From positions 6,073,851-6,137,850 of the forward strand of contig NC_089221.1 in the NCBI RefSeq assembly GCF_963924675.1: a stretch of 64,000 nucleotides of DNA. The letters run 5' to 3'. Of the stretch, positions 1 to 11,500 are shown in pieces. Each line of letters starts with the position of its first letter. The first letter of the stretch is position 1. The stretch is from Phocoena phocoena (lineage: Eukaryota > Chordata > Mammalia > Artiodactyla > Phocoenidae). A model generated the notes under the pieces. It made no database searches, was not told the origin of the DNA, and saw nothing but the letters and a program-made list of their open reading frames with translations. The translations under genes and the position numbers were made by a program.

Positions 1-133
1 CAGCCTATATAAACATGTATCCATTCTCCCATTCAGCCTCCCATTCAGGCTGCCACATAACGCTGAGAAGAGTTCCCTGTGCTACAGAGTAGGTCCCTGT
101 TGGTTGTCCATTTTAAACACAGCAGCGAGGCCC
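1..133 (-). mobile_element. L1 3' end fragment, cetartiodactyl type
   Basis: The stretch with 'gagttccctgtgctac' and 'taggtccctgttggtt' is the reverse strand of the L1 3' untranslated region common in whales and ruminants. The same words recur in the copy at 19591-19838. The left end is cut by the window edge, and the match fades near 'tttaaacacagcagcgag'. It is a non-coding fragment. Confidence 0.75.
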
Positions 134-1767
134 ATTAAAAATTTTGAAGAGTTCTTTTGAGCACACACGGATTCTAATCAGGCAGCGCCAAACAGGAGCT
201 AGGGGTGAGGATTTTACAGACAGGACACAGAAGCGAAGCAAAGCAATGATTTGATTGGCTAGAGCTTCAGCGTGTTTCTTATTTGGGAAAGTCTGATTGG
301 CTGCGTGTGATTGGCTGTTCTCAAGTTTCACTCCCTCAGTTTCCAGTGCAACGGCTTAGGTTTTGGTTTGCTTAGGTAGGCAACTCAGGCATTAGAGCCA
401 CCTCCGTCCAATGGTCTCCCTGAGGAGGGGTGACCTTCCAGGCAGGAAGAAGCAGGCGGGTAGGTTCAGAAAAGAGGATTGGGGTGGGGACCTCTAGGCT
501 TCGTGCAGCTCACTTTATCTAGAACCTAAATCAGGAGGTATGAAGGCATTACAGACTAAGCAGGACTGCTTCAAGAGCCCTGGCCTTTCACAGCAGGATG
601 TAGTTTTCTTGCGTAGGCAATGGGGCAGAGCAGGGCCAGATTTCTGTTCCATGTAGAACACTGAGGGTTGACTTTGAGCAGTCAGCAAGGCAGGTGAGCA
701 ATTCTGAAGACTTGACTAAGGCAAAAGAGTGAGGCTATGGAGAATGGGGAGGCTTGAGACGAGACGGGTGATAAAGTTGGAGGAAAGATGGTTATTTGGA
801 TGTGGGCAGGTGATGGCACAAAAGGAGTGGAAGAGAAGTCCTTGTCCCTGGCTCAGTCATGTTATAGATGGTCACAGAGGGACAGGAAGGCTTGGTAGGC
901 ATGGTTTTGAGTTCAGTTTTGGACTTGTCACCTGTGATTGGGGGACTATTTAAAAGGAAAGTGCCGCATAACTTAGGTATGAAGATATTTATATCTATTA
1001 CACACAGCAACACTCAACATGCTACTCAAATATTTCACTTGGGGTTCTTTTGAAATCTTCCATTTAAAAGCAAAGTTTCCTGAATTTGTAATAAGGAACT
1101 CAGTTCATGAGAATCATAATATTTGGAATTAAATTTAGAAGTGTATTACTTTTGTCAAAAGTGCCAGCAATAACAAACAAAATCCAACAACCCAAACAAG
1201 CCTATTCCAAGCTGTTGTCTTCATCTTACATCCCTTAGTTTGGGTATTGATGCTTGGTCATTAGAGGGACACCCATGCAGGTGACTCACTTCATTCCATC
1301 CTACCTCTGCTTCCTTGCTGTCAAGGTCTCAACCACGGCCAAACTGCAGAAAGGATGAGATTTTAAGTGTACACTTCATAAACCCTGAGAGTCTTCCTTG
1401 CCTGGAATTGTTTTGCCTCTGTTACTGGGAGCTACAGCATCCCGTTTCATTTTCTCTTGAGAAAACCAACCCCAGTGGTACTTTCTCCACACATTTTTTT
1501 TTCCTGGACATATTTATTTTATGGTTATCTCTTTTGCTCTATTGGAGTAGAACTAGTTCAATATTGTATGAAAATCTTGCCATTTTAGGATTTTAAGACA
1601 TTGTGAGATTTTTTTTAAAATATAAGGGTAGTGCCAATAGCAAACATTTATATACATATAACCTCTTCAGGACCTGGGCAACATTTCTATCAAATCAAGT
1701 TCTAAGTAAAGTAATCTAGTAGCATTATTTGCCATTTTTTTTAAAGAATAAAATCACTGTATGTCTT
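134..1767. other. Intergenic, nothing recognised
   Basis: No exon, RNA gene or clear repeat was recognised here. Short open frames on both strands lack coding character and splice context. Composition is ordinary AT-rich mammalian DNA. Confidence 0.5.
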
Positions 1768-1945
1768 CATTCTTTCATTCAGTCATTCATTCATCGAGCA
1801 CATACTTATTAAGCACTTACTATGTGTTTTGCAAATGTAAAGTAATAGAGATATAACAGTGAACAAAAGAAACAAAATCTCCTGCCCTTAATTAATTGAC
1901 CTTCTAGTGAGGGAAGAAAGGCCACATTAAGACAAAAATAAGATC
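1768..1945 (-). repeat. L2 LINE 3' end
   Basis: The run 'cattcagtcattcattcat', followed by 'cttattaagcacttacta' and 'cagtgaacaaaagaaac', is the reverse complement of the L2 3' terminus. On the minus strand this end reads 'tgcctggcacatagtaggtgct' with a 'tgaatgaatga' tail. Divergence from the consensus is high, as expected for an ancient element. Confidence 0.7.
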
Positions 1946-2604
1946 TGCGTGTCTACTAACTGCTGTGGCACACCACTGAAACATTCTTTTGCATTTACAC
2001 CTAAGGAAACAGTACTTGTTGTCAAATGCCTATGTACAACCCAACAAACTTTTTTTGTGCACAGTTCCCTTATTTGTATTGAATGTGATTTCCCTCACCC
2101 CCGATCTAAAAACGTTGATTAAAATCCATCCCTTTACCCAGTCCAGGGTAGTATAAACATGTTAGAAAAATCCTTAGAATATTTGGCTTATTCTTCTTAC
2201 TTTACAGATAAACCAAATCTCAGAGATGTTTATGATTTCTCTGAGGATCTACAGTTGGTACCAGAGTTGAGGCAAAAATCCAGCACTTTAAGAAAGTTAT
2301 TACGAGAATATTAACTATTATAGCAGTGTGAATACAAGCAGTGAGTTTATTTTCAAATTCAAATATAAAACCATGACTCAAACATGGGAGAGTGGCTTAT
2401 AATCTTAAACTAAGTTACCTGAATTGAATGAATTCAGAATTGGGCAAAAATAGTCATGAACTATGTCACAGTATTGTTTATCATAGAGACCATTTCTTGT
2501 CCCTAAAAGTACATTATTGATCAATGTTAGAGTGTAATTAAATTATTCTCTTGTTGACTCTTTTAAAGAACACCTAAAAGGATATAAAAATAAAAGTCAA
2601 AGGG
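1946..2604. other. Intergenic, possible degraded MIR core
   Basis: Around 2190-2285, 'ttactttacagataaac' followed by 'accagagttgaggcaaaa' faintly resembles a MIR in minus orientation. The rest is AT-rich and unassigned. Confidence 0.3.
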
Positions 2605-2880
2605 TAAGCTGTGACAAAGTGAGAGAGTGGCATGGACATATATACACTACCAAACGTAAAATAGCTAGTGGGAAGCAGCCGCATAGCACAGGGAGATCAG
2701 CTCGGTGCTTTGTGACCACCTAGAGGGGTGGGATAGGGAGGGTGGGAGGGAGGGAGACGCACAGGGAAGAGATATGGGAACATATGTATAACTGATTCAC
2801 TTTGTTATAAAGCAGAAACTAACACACCATTGTAAAGCAATTATACTCCAATAAAGCTGTAAAAAAACAAAACAAAACAC
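2605..2880 (+). mobile_element. L1 3' UTR, cetartiodactyl type, 5'-truncated
   Basis: Segments such as 'tagctagtgggaagcagc', 'cacagggagatcagctcgg' and 'aatatactccaataaag'-like sequence (here 'caattatactccaataaag') are the 3' UTR of young cetartiodactyl L1s, ending in an A-rich tail near 2862-2880. It is the sense counterpart of the minus-strand copy at 36578-37335. The target-site duplication is blurred by A-rich flanks. Confidence 0.8.
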
Positions 2881-5039
2881 CACAATAAAAATGAGAATAA
2901 GAGCCTGATTGAATATATGTATACTAATAAGAATATAAACTTTAAAGTAAAAAATAAAAAAAATAAAAGCCAACGTATCTGAATCATTCAAGCTTGGTAA
3001 ACAAGCCCCCTCTTCCGGTACCTCCCTAGGAAACAAATCCTGAGCACACAGCTCCACTCTATGAGTCATTACTTTTTAGATCACATTCGGAGCAGAAGCC
3101 GAGAAATCGATACCTCTCTCAAGGTTGTAGACATGCTGGTGCTGGGACCGATTAGTCATTAACCTATTCTCACTCCTCCCAGCACTCACAGAAGGAATTC
3201 CAGTGTCTCGGTGGATCTTGAAACAAGTCCTAGTAACAGACTTTGGAATGGCAGCGGGATTTTGTGAAAGGTCTGTTGCAAAATACTTGTACCATCTTCT
3301 CACATATTCAGGACCATAAATCCCAATAAGTCACCCGAAATCAGATATTAAAGATGAGTCTCTGAACTATTTATTCCAATTTTGTCACTTGAGAAATAAT
3401 TTATCAAATAAACCAAGCAAATAAGGTTTTTCAAAAGACGTGTCAGGATCATCCCACTCGGAAGGGGAAAGAAAATGAATATATTAATGGTCCATTCAGC
3501 AACTTTTTATCTGATGCTCTAAAAACTGAACTGCAGAAGAGTTCCTTAGTGAGCTCAAAGAGTTAATGAGGCTTCCCGGAGCTAGAAGCTGGCTTTGGTT
3601 GTGTGGTTTCTGTATCCACAGACTCTGGTTCAATCAAAATGTAAATGTTATCTGGGTACACAAAACATATTTCATGGTGATAATGAATCTGTTGACATAC
3701 TGTTCATACTTTATTGTATAAATTTTAGTGATGTATTTGCCAGAGAGAAAAACGAATACACAGGGAAACGCTCCGCGCTCAGCTCTACAATATGCTCTGG
3801 GTTTGACACGTGTCTGTGTCTGTCCTTGCCTTTAATCAATCAGAGCACTGTGACATTGGGAAGAGCCCAACAGCATCCTTATTAAGTGAGCTAATCTAAC
3901 TGGATTTGGAATAGGAACTAGAAGATGGGTTATTTTTAAAGGAAAAGCCACTGATTCCAAAACCTGTCCTGCAGCATAGTTACTTAACAGATGTATAAGC
4001 ACTCAGGTGTGTTATCATGTGTGTGAAAGATGATCAGATTAGGAGGGGAGAGGTGGCCTGCAGTCACTGGGTGGACGTGTCTGTCTGCTTGAACTCAAGC
4101 TTGCACCCCCTAGGCTCTGCACGCAGTCAGAGATGCCAGGACTCTTTGGTGTCTCTAGCTGGCAGGACCAGCTCTCTAATTTTCAGGGCTCAGGGCAAAA
4201 TAAAAATGGGTATCAAGAATTTCAACATGGCGACAGCAGGACCTTAAACCAAGCAAGGGGCCCTGTGCAACAGCACTAATCACGCTCCCAGGAGGCCTGC
4301 CCTGCCTTCTGGGTTCTGAGGATGGAGGGCTGCCCTCTAGCGTCGCAGGAAAAATGAATTCTCCTTTCTCATGCTTATTCTTTCTTTCCCCCCACCCCCA
4401 ATCTCTCAGGCCCGTTAGAGCTTCCATAGTAAGTTTCTTTGTGCATTTTGTCGCAAGGACATTGATATGGAGTATATTTGTGGGAAAACCCCTTTGCTCA
4501 TCGTGGCTTACCCTCGGCATAGCAGCCCTGCTACCCAAAGGCACGGAAGTGGACTCCTTGGGATCCCTTTAATTGCATGAGTCTAGATTTCATGCTCCTG
4601 GCTTTGTACTAAAGGGCATTTTTCATTCCACTTCATGCTGCTTGGGGGTTATTATTTCGTTGTGGGGTTTTTTGCCTTCAAAATAGAAACTGTTGTGAAC
4701 TTTTAAAAAGGTATATTTGGTGCAATTGATTATAAAATGCTGATAGAATAACTATAATGATTATATTCGTTCATATTTTGTATTAAACATAAAGAGGTCC
4801 TCATAAAAATAAGCCCCCCAAACTGAAACAAATGAGAAACCCAATATAACCTCGGGAAGCCTGACATATCTTGATTACTGTACTGTATTCATTCCACGAC
4901 CTTTGTACACAATGGTGAAATTTAACTCATATGGGGGACTTGGGGATGGATGTTGACTTTTGCTCATGTTTTGTTTTTTGTAGCCCTACTTTTCAAAGTA
5001 CATTGGAAATTCCTAGAAGGGTCCTAGGCTTGGTCCTTC
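2881..5039. other. Intergenic, nothing recognised
   Basis: No exon, RNA or repeat family was recognised. The 122-codon minus-strand frame at 4176-4544 has no initiation or splice context that would make it a gene, and I treat it as chance. Confidence 0.45.
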
Positions 5040-5112
5040 TTTTCCCCCTTGAACATCTGGCATATGATAGGCACAAAATAAATATTTATTGAACGAATTA
5101 ATGAAAGAATGA
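5040..5112 (+). repeat. L2 or MIR 3' tail
   Basis: 'gcatatgataggcacaaaat' followed by 'aaatatttattgaacg' and 'attaatgaaagaatgag' is the 3' terminus shared by L2-type elements. It is too short to assign to a subfamily. Confidence 0.55.
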
Positions 5113-5699
5113 GTGATAAAAAACGTCATAAGGGTCAAGGACAAAAATCCCTTCATGCAGAGTCTCTTTAAATTATATCCTGCCATTGTGTTTAACAAAA
5201 TCTCCTAGAAATCTTACAGCCACACCCCTTTACCATGTGGAGGATATATATATATAGGGTATAGCTACGGGTTGTTACTTCCCCACTGGAGAGAAGGAGA
5301 AAATACTTAAACATGTACTGTTCTCTTACGAGTCTCTCAATACTTTTAACCATAAACCTAAATTACAGATTATTTACTTTTTCTTCCTTTTTGAGTGGGT
5401 AAAGGCAGCCGTTTATCAATATAAAGGGTGAAGAAGCACCAAGAATTGGAGAGGAGAAGTTGCTCCAAAAGGAAAAGACTGGAAATGCGCAGTTCTGCCC
5501 AACCTAGACAGACCATGGGCAGAGCGGGAGGAAGGGGAGAATCCTCACGACAGCAGCTGTGCAACTTCCCACTCACCCGGGCTTCCTTAGGAGACGCTGG
5601 TCTCCGGATATTTATAAATCCGATTCATCAGCGCTGTCTTGCAGCTTGTTCTCAGAACCACAAAAACCCTAAAATCCCCCAGTCCAAAAGAAAGAACTG
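5113..5699. other. Intergenic flank of the CpG island, nothing recognised
   Basis: This is a transition from AT-rich sequence, including a short TA run near 5244-5257, to the GC-rich island. No feature is supported. Confidence 0.45.
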
Positions 5700-6638
5700 A
5701 GCCCGATGGGTGAGTCTGGACCCGCGGGTAAAGCTGAGATTTGAATTACCCCGGGGGTGGGGGTGGGGGGCGGTTACGTCTACCGCCAGGGGTGGGCAGG
5801 CAAAGCGGGGTGAGGGCGCAGACCAGGAACTCAACAAAGAAGAGTTCCATCTCCTGCGAGGGCAGGAGGCCGTGGGACCCCCAGGACACGTTCGGGGTAG
5901 GGGGCTTCTCCCATCCGTTGCCTCCTTCCATTTCTTCTCCTCTGCAGGTCTAGGGCAGGAGGGAAGGCCCAGGACTTGGTGGAGTCTGGTGGGCAGGGTT
6001 CCTGGCCAAGGATCCAGTGTCCGGGACACGCTTCCTTTTTACTCCCCCATCCTTACCCACCGGCCAAGGTCTCAGGCAGCCCGTGGCAGAGCTGTGCCCT
6101 TCTCTGGTCTACACCCCCTGAGCAGAGCAGGCATTAACTGAGGCTAAAAATAAAGTCACTAGAAGGCTCCGGGCCGCTCTCCCCTCGTGGGCTGGGTCCT
6201 GCCGTCACTGGGCACGCAGCTACCCAGCTCACATGCCTCTGTCCCGCAGGGGGACAGGAGGGCCAAGAGCGGGCAGCGGGACAGTTCGTGAAGGTTTCCC
6301 AAGTGTTAGGCAGTGCCAGGGCTCAGAGCCCCCTGCGCTGGTCTGGTACTGGAACAGGCAAGGGCATAGGAACAACCCACGGCCGTGTGCTGGTGCCCGA
6401 GAGGGGAGGATCGCGGTGCCTCGAATTCCTTAGGCTTCGGGTGGAGGTGGGATTTGCGGGTCTTGGGTACAGCCAACTCTCGACGAGGAGGAACCCTCCA
6501 AAAGGGTAGGCTCCTTTGGAGAGCACCAAGGAGCTCCCCTACCGCCCAGGGAGAGGGCCAGCGGGCTCGACCCCCAGGCGTGTCAGGAGGGGGACACTGC
6601 CCCTGCAGACATCGGCCCCCGCGCCCAGTCCCTCGAGG

Positions 6639-6646
6639 TGACGTGG
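6639..6646 (+). promoter_or_regulatory. CRE-like half-site TGACGTGG
   Basis: TGACGTGG differs from the palindromic cAMP response element TGACGTCA in the last two bases. It lies about 1.3 kb upstream of the start codon within the CpG island. CREB/ATF proteins can bind such half-sites, but chance occurrence is likely, so this is only a candidate. Confidence 0.2.
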
Positions 6647-7187
6647 AGGAAGCGAATCGCAGAGCCAACCCTGCCCGCACTAGCGCCCAGCCACTCTCCC
6701 CAGTCGCGCCCTCGCTGCCATCCCTGCCGGACAGCAGGGGCTTGGCGGGGGCCGTGGACCGACCAGAGGTCTAAACTCCGATACGGAAAACCTTGCCCTA
6801 TCGGGTACCTCCAAAGTGTGACTTAAGCTGAAACTGCAGGGCGCAAGTAAGGCGGCCTACCCGAGGACGTGGCGGGGTGCAGCACTCAATCACACGGGCG
6901 GGTGGCCGCCTCGCTTCTCCATTGTGCATTTGGAGCTGTTCTCGGCCAGGGGGTCTCCTCGCGTCCCAGCGTCTTCCCGCCCACCGCAGGGAAGCCCCCT
7001 GCCCTCTAAGAGAGTGGGGAGGACCGTGAGAGCCCCCAAGCCCGCTGTGCTGAGTTGAAGAAGAGGAGGGTGGGAACCCCCTACCCATTAAGGGATGCGG
7101 AGGGGAGGGGAATCCCTCCTGCGAGCGCACAGAGGATGAAAAAGAGGAAGTTACCGCGGCCCTCCGAGCAGGGGGTAGCAAAGGATG

Positions 7188-7949
7188 GGAGGTCTCCTCC
7201 CGGCTACGCTCTGAGAAAGTGGGGAGGAGCGTGAAAGCACCCTGTCCTACCCACCCCCCGCACACCACTCAGAGCCTGGGGGGACTGGAGGGTGGGAGGG
7301 CCCCTCCCCGCCGCACTTGGAGCCGGTGGAGAGGAGTTAGGAGCCTCCGCAGTCTTCTGAGCGAGGTCGGAGGTGAGGGCGGCAGGAAGCGGGAACCCCC
7401 AGGCCGCGCTCGGGGACTGCGCAGGGCACGGTGGGAGCCCCCGACCGACCCCAGGCTGAGACAGCGGAGGGGAGGTGGACCTTGCCCGCGCTGATCGTGG
7501 GTGGGTCTAAGAGGGGGACCCCCGGGGCTGGGGCGCGGCCCCCGCCTTTCCCCTCCCAGCACGCGGCTGGGCGCGCCGGCCCCCCGTCGTGCCCGGCGCG
7601 CGACACGGCCGTCGGGGGGCGGTGGTGGGTGGAGGCCTGGCTGCGCCGCCCGGGGTGCGGGCAGAGGCGGGTCGAGCGCTCCCTGTCGCACCCGCCCCTC
7701 CCGCGCGGTGGCGGCAGCGGCACCGCCGGGAGCTGCCCCAGAGGCCGCCGCCCGGCCCCCGCCCGCGCGTCAGCGCGCCCAGCCCGGGGCGCCGAGCTCC
7801 GCCCGCGCCGGAGGCCCCTGCGCGCAGCTCGGAGCGCGGGCAGCGCGGCCGGCCGAGGCAGCGCGGGGCTGGGACGCGGGAGGCTGTGGGCTAGCGGGCG
7901 GCGCGGCCCCGGCCGGGCGCGCTCGGCGGGCGCCCCGTGAACCGCCCCG
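7188..7949 (+). promoter_or_regulatory. ADCY2: ADCY2 core promoter and 5' leader (ATG-free)
   Basis: These 762 bases directly upstream of the start codon contain no ATG; the last one upstream is at 7185. The region has no evident TATA box, and many GC boxes suggest a dispersed Sp1-type start. The transcription start cannot be fixed from sequence but most likely lies in the densest CpG part, within a few hundred bases of 7950. GC content implies a strongly structured leader. Open frames here exist only because the DNA is stop-poor. Confidence 0.6.
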
Positions 7950-8180
7950 ATGTGGCAGGAGGCGATGCGGCGGCGCCGCTACCTGCGGGACCGCGCCGAG
8001 GCGGCGGCGGCGGCGGCGGCGGGCGGCGGCGGCGACGGCGACAGGCTGCAGCGGTCCCGGGACTGGCTCTACGAGTCGTACTACCGCATGAGCCAGCAGC
8101 ACCCGCTCATCGTCTTCCTGCTTCTCATCGTCATGGGCGCCTGCCTCGCCCTGCTCGCCGTCTTCTTCGCTCTCCGGCTG
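7950..8180 (+). CDS. ADCY2: ADCY2 exon 1 (adenylate cyclase type 2, residues 1-77)
   Basis: This encodes the N-terminus of adenylate cyclase type 2, the membrane enzyme that makes cAMP from ATP and, as known for this isoform, is stimulated by Gs alpha and by G beta-gamma. The start MWQEAMRRRRYLRDR and the segment RSRDWLYESYY match the ADCY2 N-terminus I recall. Residues 1-52 are cytosolic, with a basic cluster RRRR at 7-10 and an Ala7-Gly4 tract at 18-28. Helix 1 spans about 53-75 (start HPLIVFLLLIVM). The start is supported by an in-frame TGA at 7938-7940 and no ATG for 762 bases upstream. The exon ends CTG|GTGAGT in phase 0, after 77 codons. The start context is weak (C at -3, T at +4). The alanine tract and an Arg at residue 76 differ from the human protein as I remember it. 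The gene is partial: only exons 1 and 2 are in the window. Confidence 0.96.
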
Positions 8181-8186
8181 GTGAGT
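8181..8186 (+). other. ADCY2: Splice donor of ADCY2 intron 1
   Basis: GTGAGT directly after codon 77 is a strong consensus 5' splice site. It pairs in phase with the acceptor before 27200, giving an intron of 19,019 bases. Confidence 0.93.
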
Positions 8187-8560
8187 GGCCTTCCTGCGGG
8201 ACCTGCCCGCGCGCCCCGGGGCCCCGAGAGGAGAGGGAGGTACCCGCCGAGCCGCGTCCCGCCCGGGGCTACCGCTCTGCCCGCGGCGCCCTGCCCCTCC
8301 TGCCTGCCCGCGGCCGACCTGGCTTGGGCGAGAACTGAGGGCGAGAGAAAAGTTTCCTCGGAAGGTTCTGCCCAAAATAAAGTTGCCGGGGTGTGCACCG
8401 GGTGGACGGCCCGGGTGTGCGTTTTCCACCTCTGCGCACCCGCTGGCAAACTCGCCGCGCTTTCCACTCGGCGCCGCTGGCCGCAACAGCCGGTCCACTA
8501 GGTCTGTGTCCCTCCGAATCAGCCTCGCGCCTCTTCGCGAGGCCGCTGCCCAGCCCCTGA

Positions 8561-11500
8561 GCTGGCGTTTTAGTTATTTAACTCTCTAAAAAGCCCGCCT
8601 CGGGAAAGTGGTGAATGGAGAGGAGAAATGAAAACAAGTATATTATTATACATATTTGCCTTTAAATCTGTATGGTTTAGTCCCATAGACAGGGCGAGAT
8701 GGGGTGTTGACCTGTTGTGAGTCTTCAGCCTCCAAGTGTATAAGTAACAAGCATCCGTGGACCGTTGATTTCCTATTTCTAGAGGGGTAGTTAGTCGTGT
8801 TTACTGTTTTGCACAGGTTTTTAAACTGGATTTCATCACTGGGAGCGTAATGCAACTCCACAGCTGATGTCAATTTTGCCAATTTATATTTTTCGAGTAG
8901 AAATCCTTGGCTCACTCCCGTGAGCGGTGAGGGGAAATCTGTAGATGGCGGTAAGCTTCCTGTTACTGATCTTTCTGTTGGTGTGGTTCAAACTTTTGCA
9001 CCGCCTGTGATATGTATGTGCAGATCGAGTGCCAGGCATTGATTAATCAGTGAGATATTTTTGGTCAGTGGTTGATCTGGGGATGTCTGCATCGAATGAT
9101 GTCTTTTTAGCTTAGAATATAAACATACACCTATATTCATGTCCTTGGAGCAAAGGTGTGGGTGTTTGCTTTATTTCAACACGTGTGCAAAATAGCTGTC
9201 CTTGGTTTTTGGCAATTTATTCTTCATATCCTGAGCCAGATGGTGCTCAAATATTATGCATGGGAAAACTTATCATCTGGGTTCTTTAAAAAATGAAGTT
9301 TTCTTTTTCCCCACACTAGTCAAGAGGTGTTGTCTTCTGCTGGAATTCAATGAGATAAGAATAGAAATTAGAAAGTAAATAGAACATCACGATGCCACCG
9401 ATCACACCTGGGTCTTTTATTATACAACATAGAGCAGAGAGCACCTTAATTCTGTATTCTGGGTGTGAGTTCATGGCGGTCTTCACACCCTTGTTACCAG
9501 CCTGGAATGCTCCCTGGAATGGCATCTTTGTCTCTTCTCACCACTTTATAGGGCCAAAGAGGACCTGGTGAGAGACTTCTTCTCAGTCTCATTGGCAAGC
9601 AGGGTCTCTGAAAGCATCTCCTTCTCATTTCCATTCTTGCAGGGAAGAAAACACATCCCTTTTCCTCTGGAAAAAGCAACCAGGACATTGCTACTTGTGA
9701 TTCTGTTGAATCTGTAATTCAAACCCGTTCTGGCTGGTTCTCTTCCAAATGGAAAAGAAGGAGCAGGTGATGGCCTATTTATAGCACCATTAATATATTT
9801 AAAGACAAACGTGAAGTTCATGCTCCCCTACACACACCACTTTGTTTGCTGTCATACAGATCTCTAACTTCTTAAACCTTGATCTATGTAGATGTTCTTG
9901 AATGGGTCGTCAGGGATTCAGCACAGTCAGCTGAAAGCTCCCTTCTCTAATTTGTCTTTGATCTTTGTGTTTCTTTACCCAGTTCCTTTATGTTCCATTT
10001 CACGTGGTGCAAATGCTGGAGTGGTATCTTTTTAAAAAGCTTATTCGGGCATCTTTGCTTTTCTTGATAAATCAATCATTCCCACACTCTCCTGGCATTC
10101 AGCTAAATCACTTTAAGTACAAAGCAGGCATTTCCCATGGCATGGCTGTAGCCCAGGGTGAGGTCCAGAGATGGTGGAATGGATCCTGTCCTTTGCTCTA
10201 CCTAAGCCATGCTCTGACTACTTTGTAAATCATTCTAGGTGATGAGCTGTGCAGAAGTGTTCCAGAATCAGGAAGGGTGACGTGGTCTGGTGGAAAGGCT
10301 ACCTTCAAGTGGGCACTGGGGCTACTTACTGGGCCTGGCCTTGGGAAATGCATGGGAGGAATGGGCACTGTCCTCTGAAACTTGACCTTAGGAAGTACTG
10401 GCACAGTTCTGAGATCTGGACAGCTCATTTCTATTTTGCTTTTAGTAATAGCATAAACAGCAGTTCCACTTTACAAAAAATGTTCTCCATCCATGTAGTC
10501 AAAGATGGCTAGGTTAGGAGCATTGGAAGATGGGACAGAGTTAACATGGAGTCATGTGCACACAGAGTGGGGTGAATTCATTTCTCATACTGACCAGAGC
10601 TTGGCTTCCCAGAAATCTACACTGGGAGACAGAGATAGCTTCCTGGGGCCTGCCCAGGTTTCCACCTTCCTGCGCTTTACTGGAATCACTAGGACAGATG
10701 CTTCTTTCCCTTGAATCTGCCTGATTTTGATTTCCACTAGACTTCCATCAGTTCTTGTAGTAGAAAAAGTCTGGTAACTTTCTTAATGCATATCCATAGT
10801 TTTCTGGAACATTTGGATCACAAGATGATCCTGATGGTATCCAAGTACATAGTGATTTTTTGGTATATGTAATTGCCTTTGTGTGAAGTGACTTGAAATA
10901 TCTCTTAAAAAGAAAAAAAGTAAGCTTTGTCTTGACTTAGTATTTCCCTAATTGGCATTATTCACAATCTGCTTTCACTTAATTTCAATCTATGGTCAAT
11001 CTATGTGTCTGCATCATTGATCATGAAGATAAGGTAATCTGCAAAGTATTTTTATTATATTTTAAAAAGTAAAGTCTGAATTGAAACTTTACTATCTTGC
11101 TTATTTTCTACATAAAAAGTGATTAAATAGGTTTAATCCTATATTTGTTAAGAAATATCAAGATGAAACAAATAGCACATATGATAGCATGTCTTGAATT
11201 TTAATATCTTGTTTAATAATAGGAAAAATATTTTCTGTTGCTTATGATGGAAGTTTTTGATGATAGTACTGGGCATGGTGAACAAAATTAAATTACCCTC
11301 TGGCATGAGAAAACTTGGAACTAATAAGACCAAACTTTAAGTTCTAAGTCTTATGAGGTAGCTTCATTTTCCAGGACTGGTTCTTATTACTAAATGCATG
11401 AAAACCTCATCTCAGAATCAAATCCTCTCTCATTTATTATGTCCAAAATCAGCCAACTTTTCTCAAAATTTGCCCGTCGTGGTTAGGAAAGGTTGACATA

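Larger units (their letters stand above)
5700..8560. promoter_or_regulatory. CpG island over the ADCY2 promoter and exon 1
   Basis: G+C and CpG density rise near 5700, peak from about 7360 to 8340 and fall sharply after 8560, where AT-rich intron begins. The densest part, roughly 7560-8060, contains long CpG runs and several GC boxes such as 'ccgcccctcccgcg' near 7690 and 'gctccgcccgcgcc' near 7797. Exon 1 sits at its 3' end, as usual for a CpG-island promoter. The upstream arm (5700-7200) is less dense but still far richer in CpG than the flanks. It could carry an extra start site, an upstream exon or a divergent transcript; nothing in the sequence proves one. The edges are my estimate by eye. 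Confidence 0.85.

Noticed and set aside
7431..8498. Several long frames on both strands over the CpG island
   Set aside because: GC-rich DNA has few stop codons. They overlap each other and the true exon in other frames; only the frame at 7950-8180 matches a known protein and ends at a splice site.
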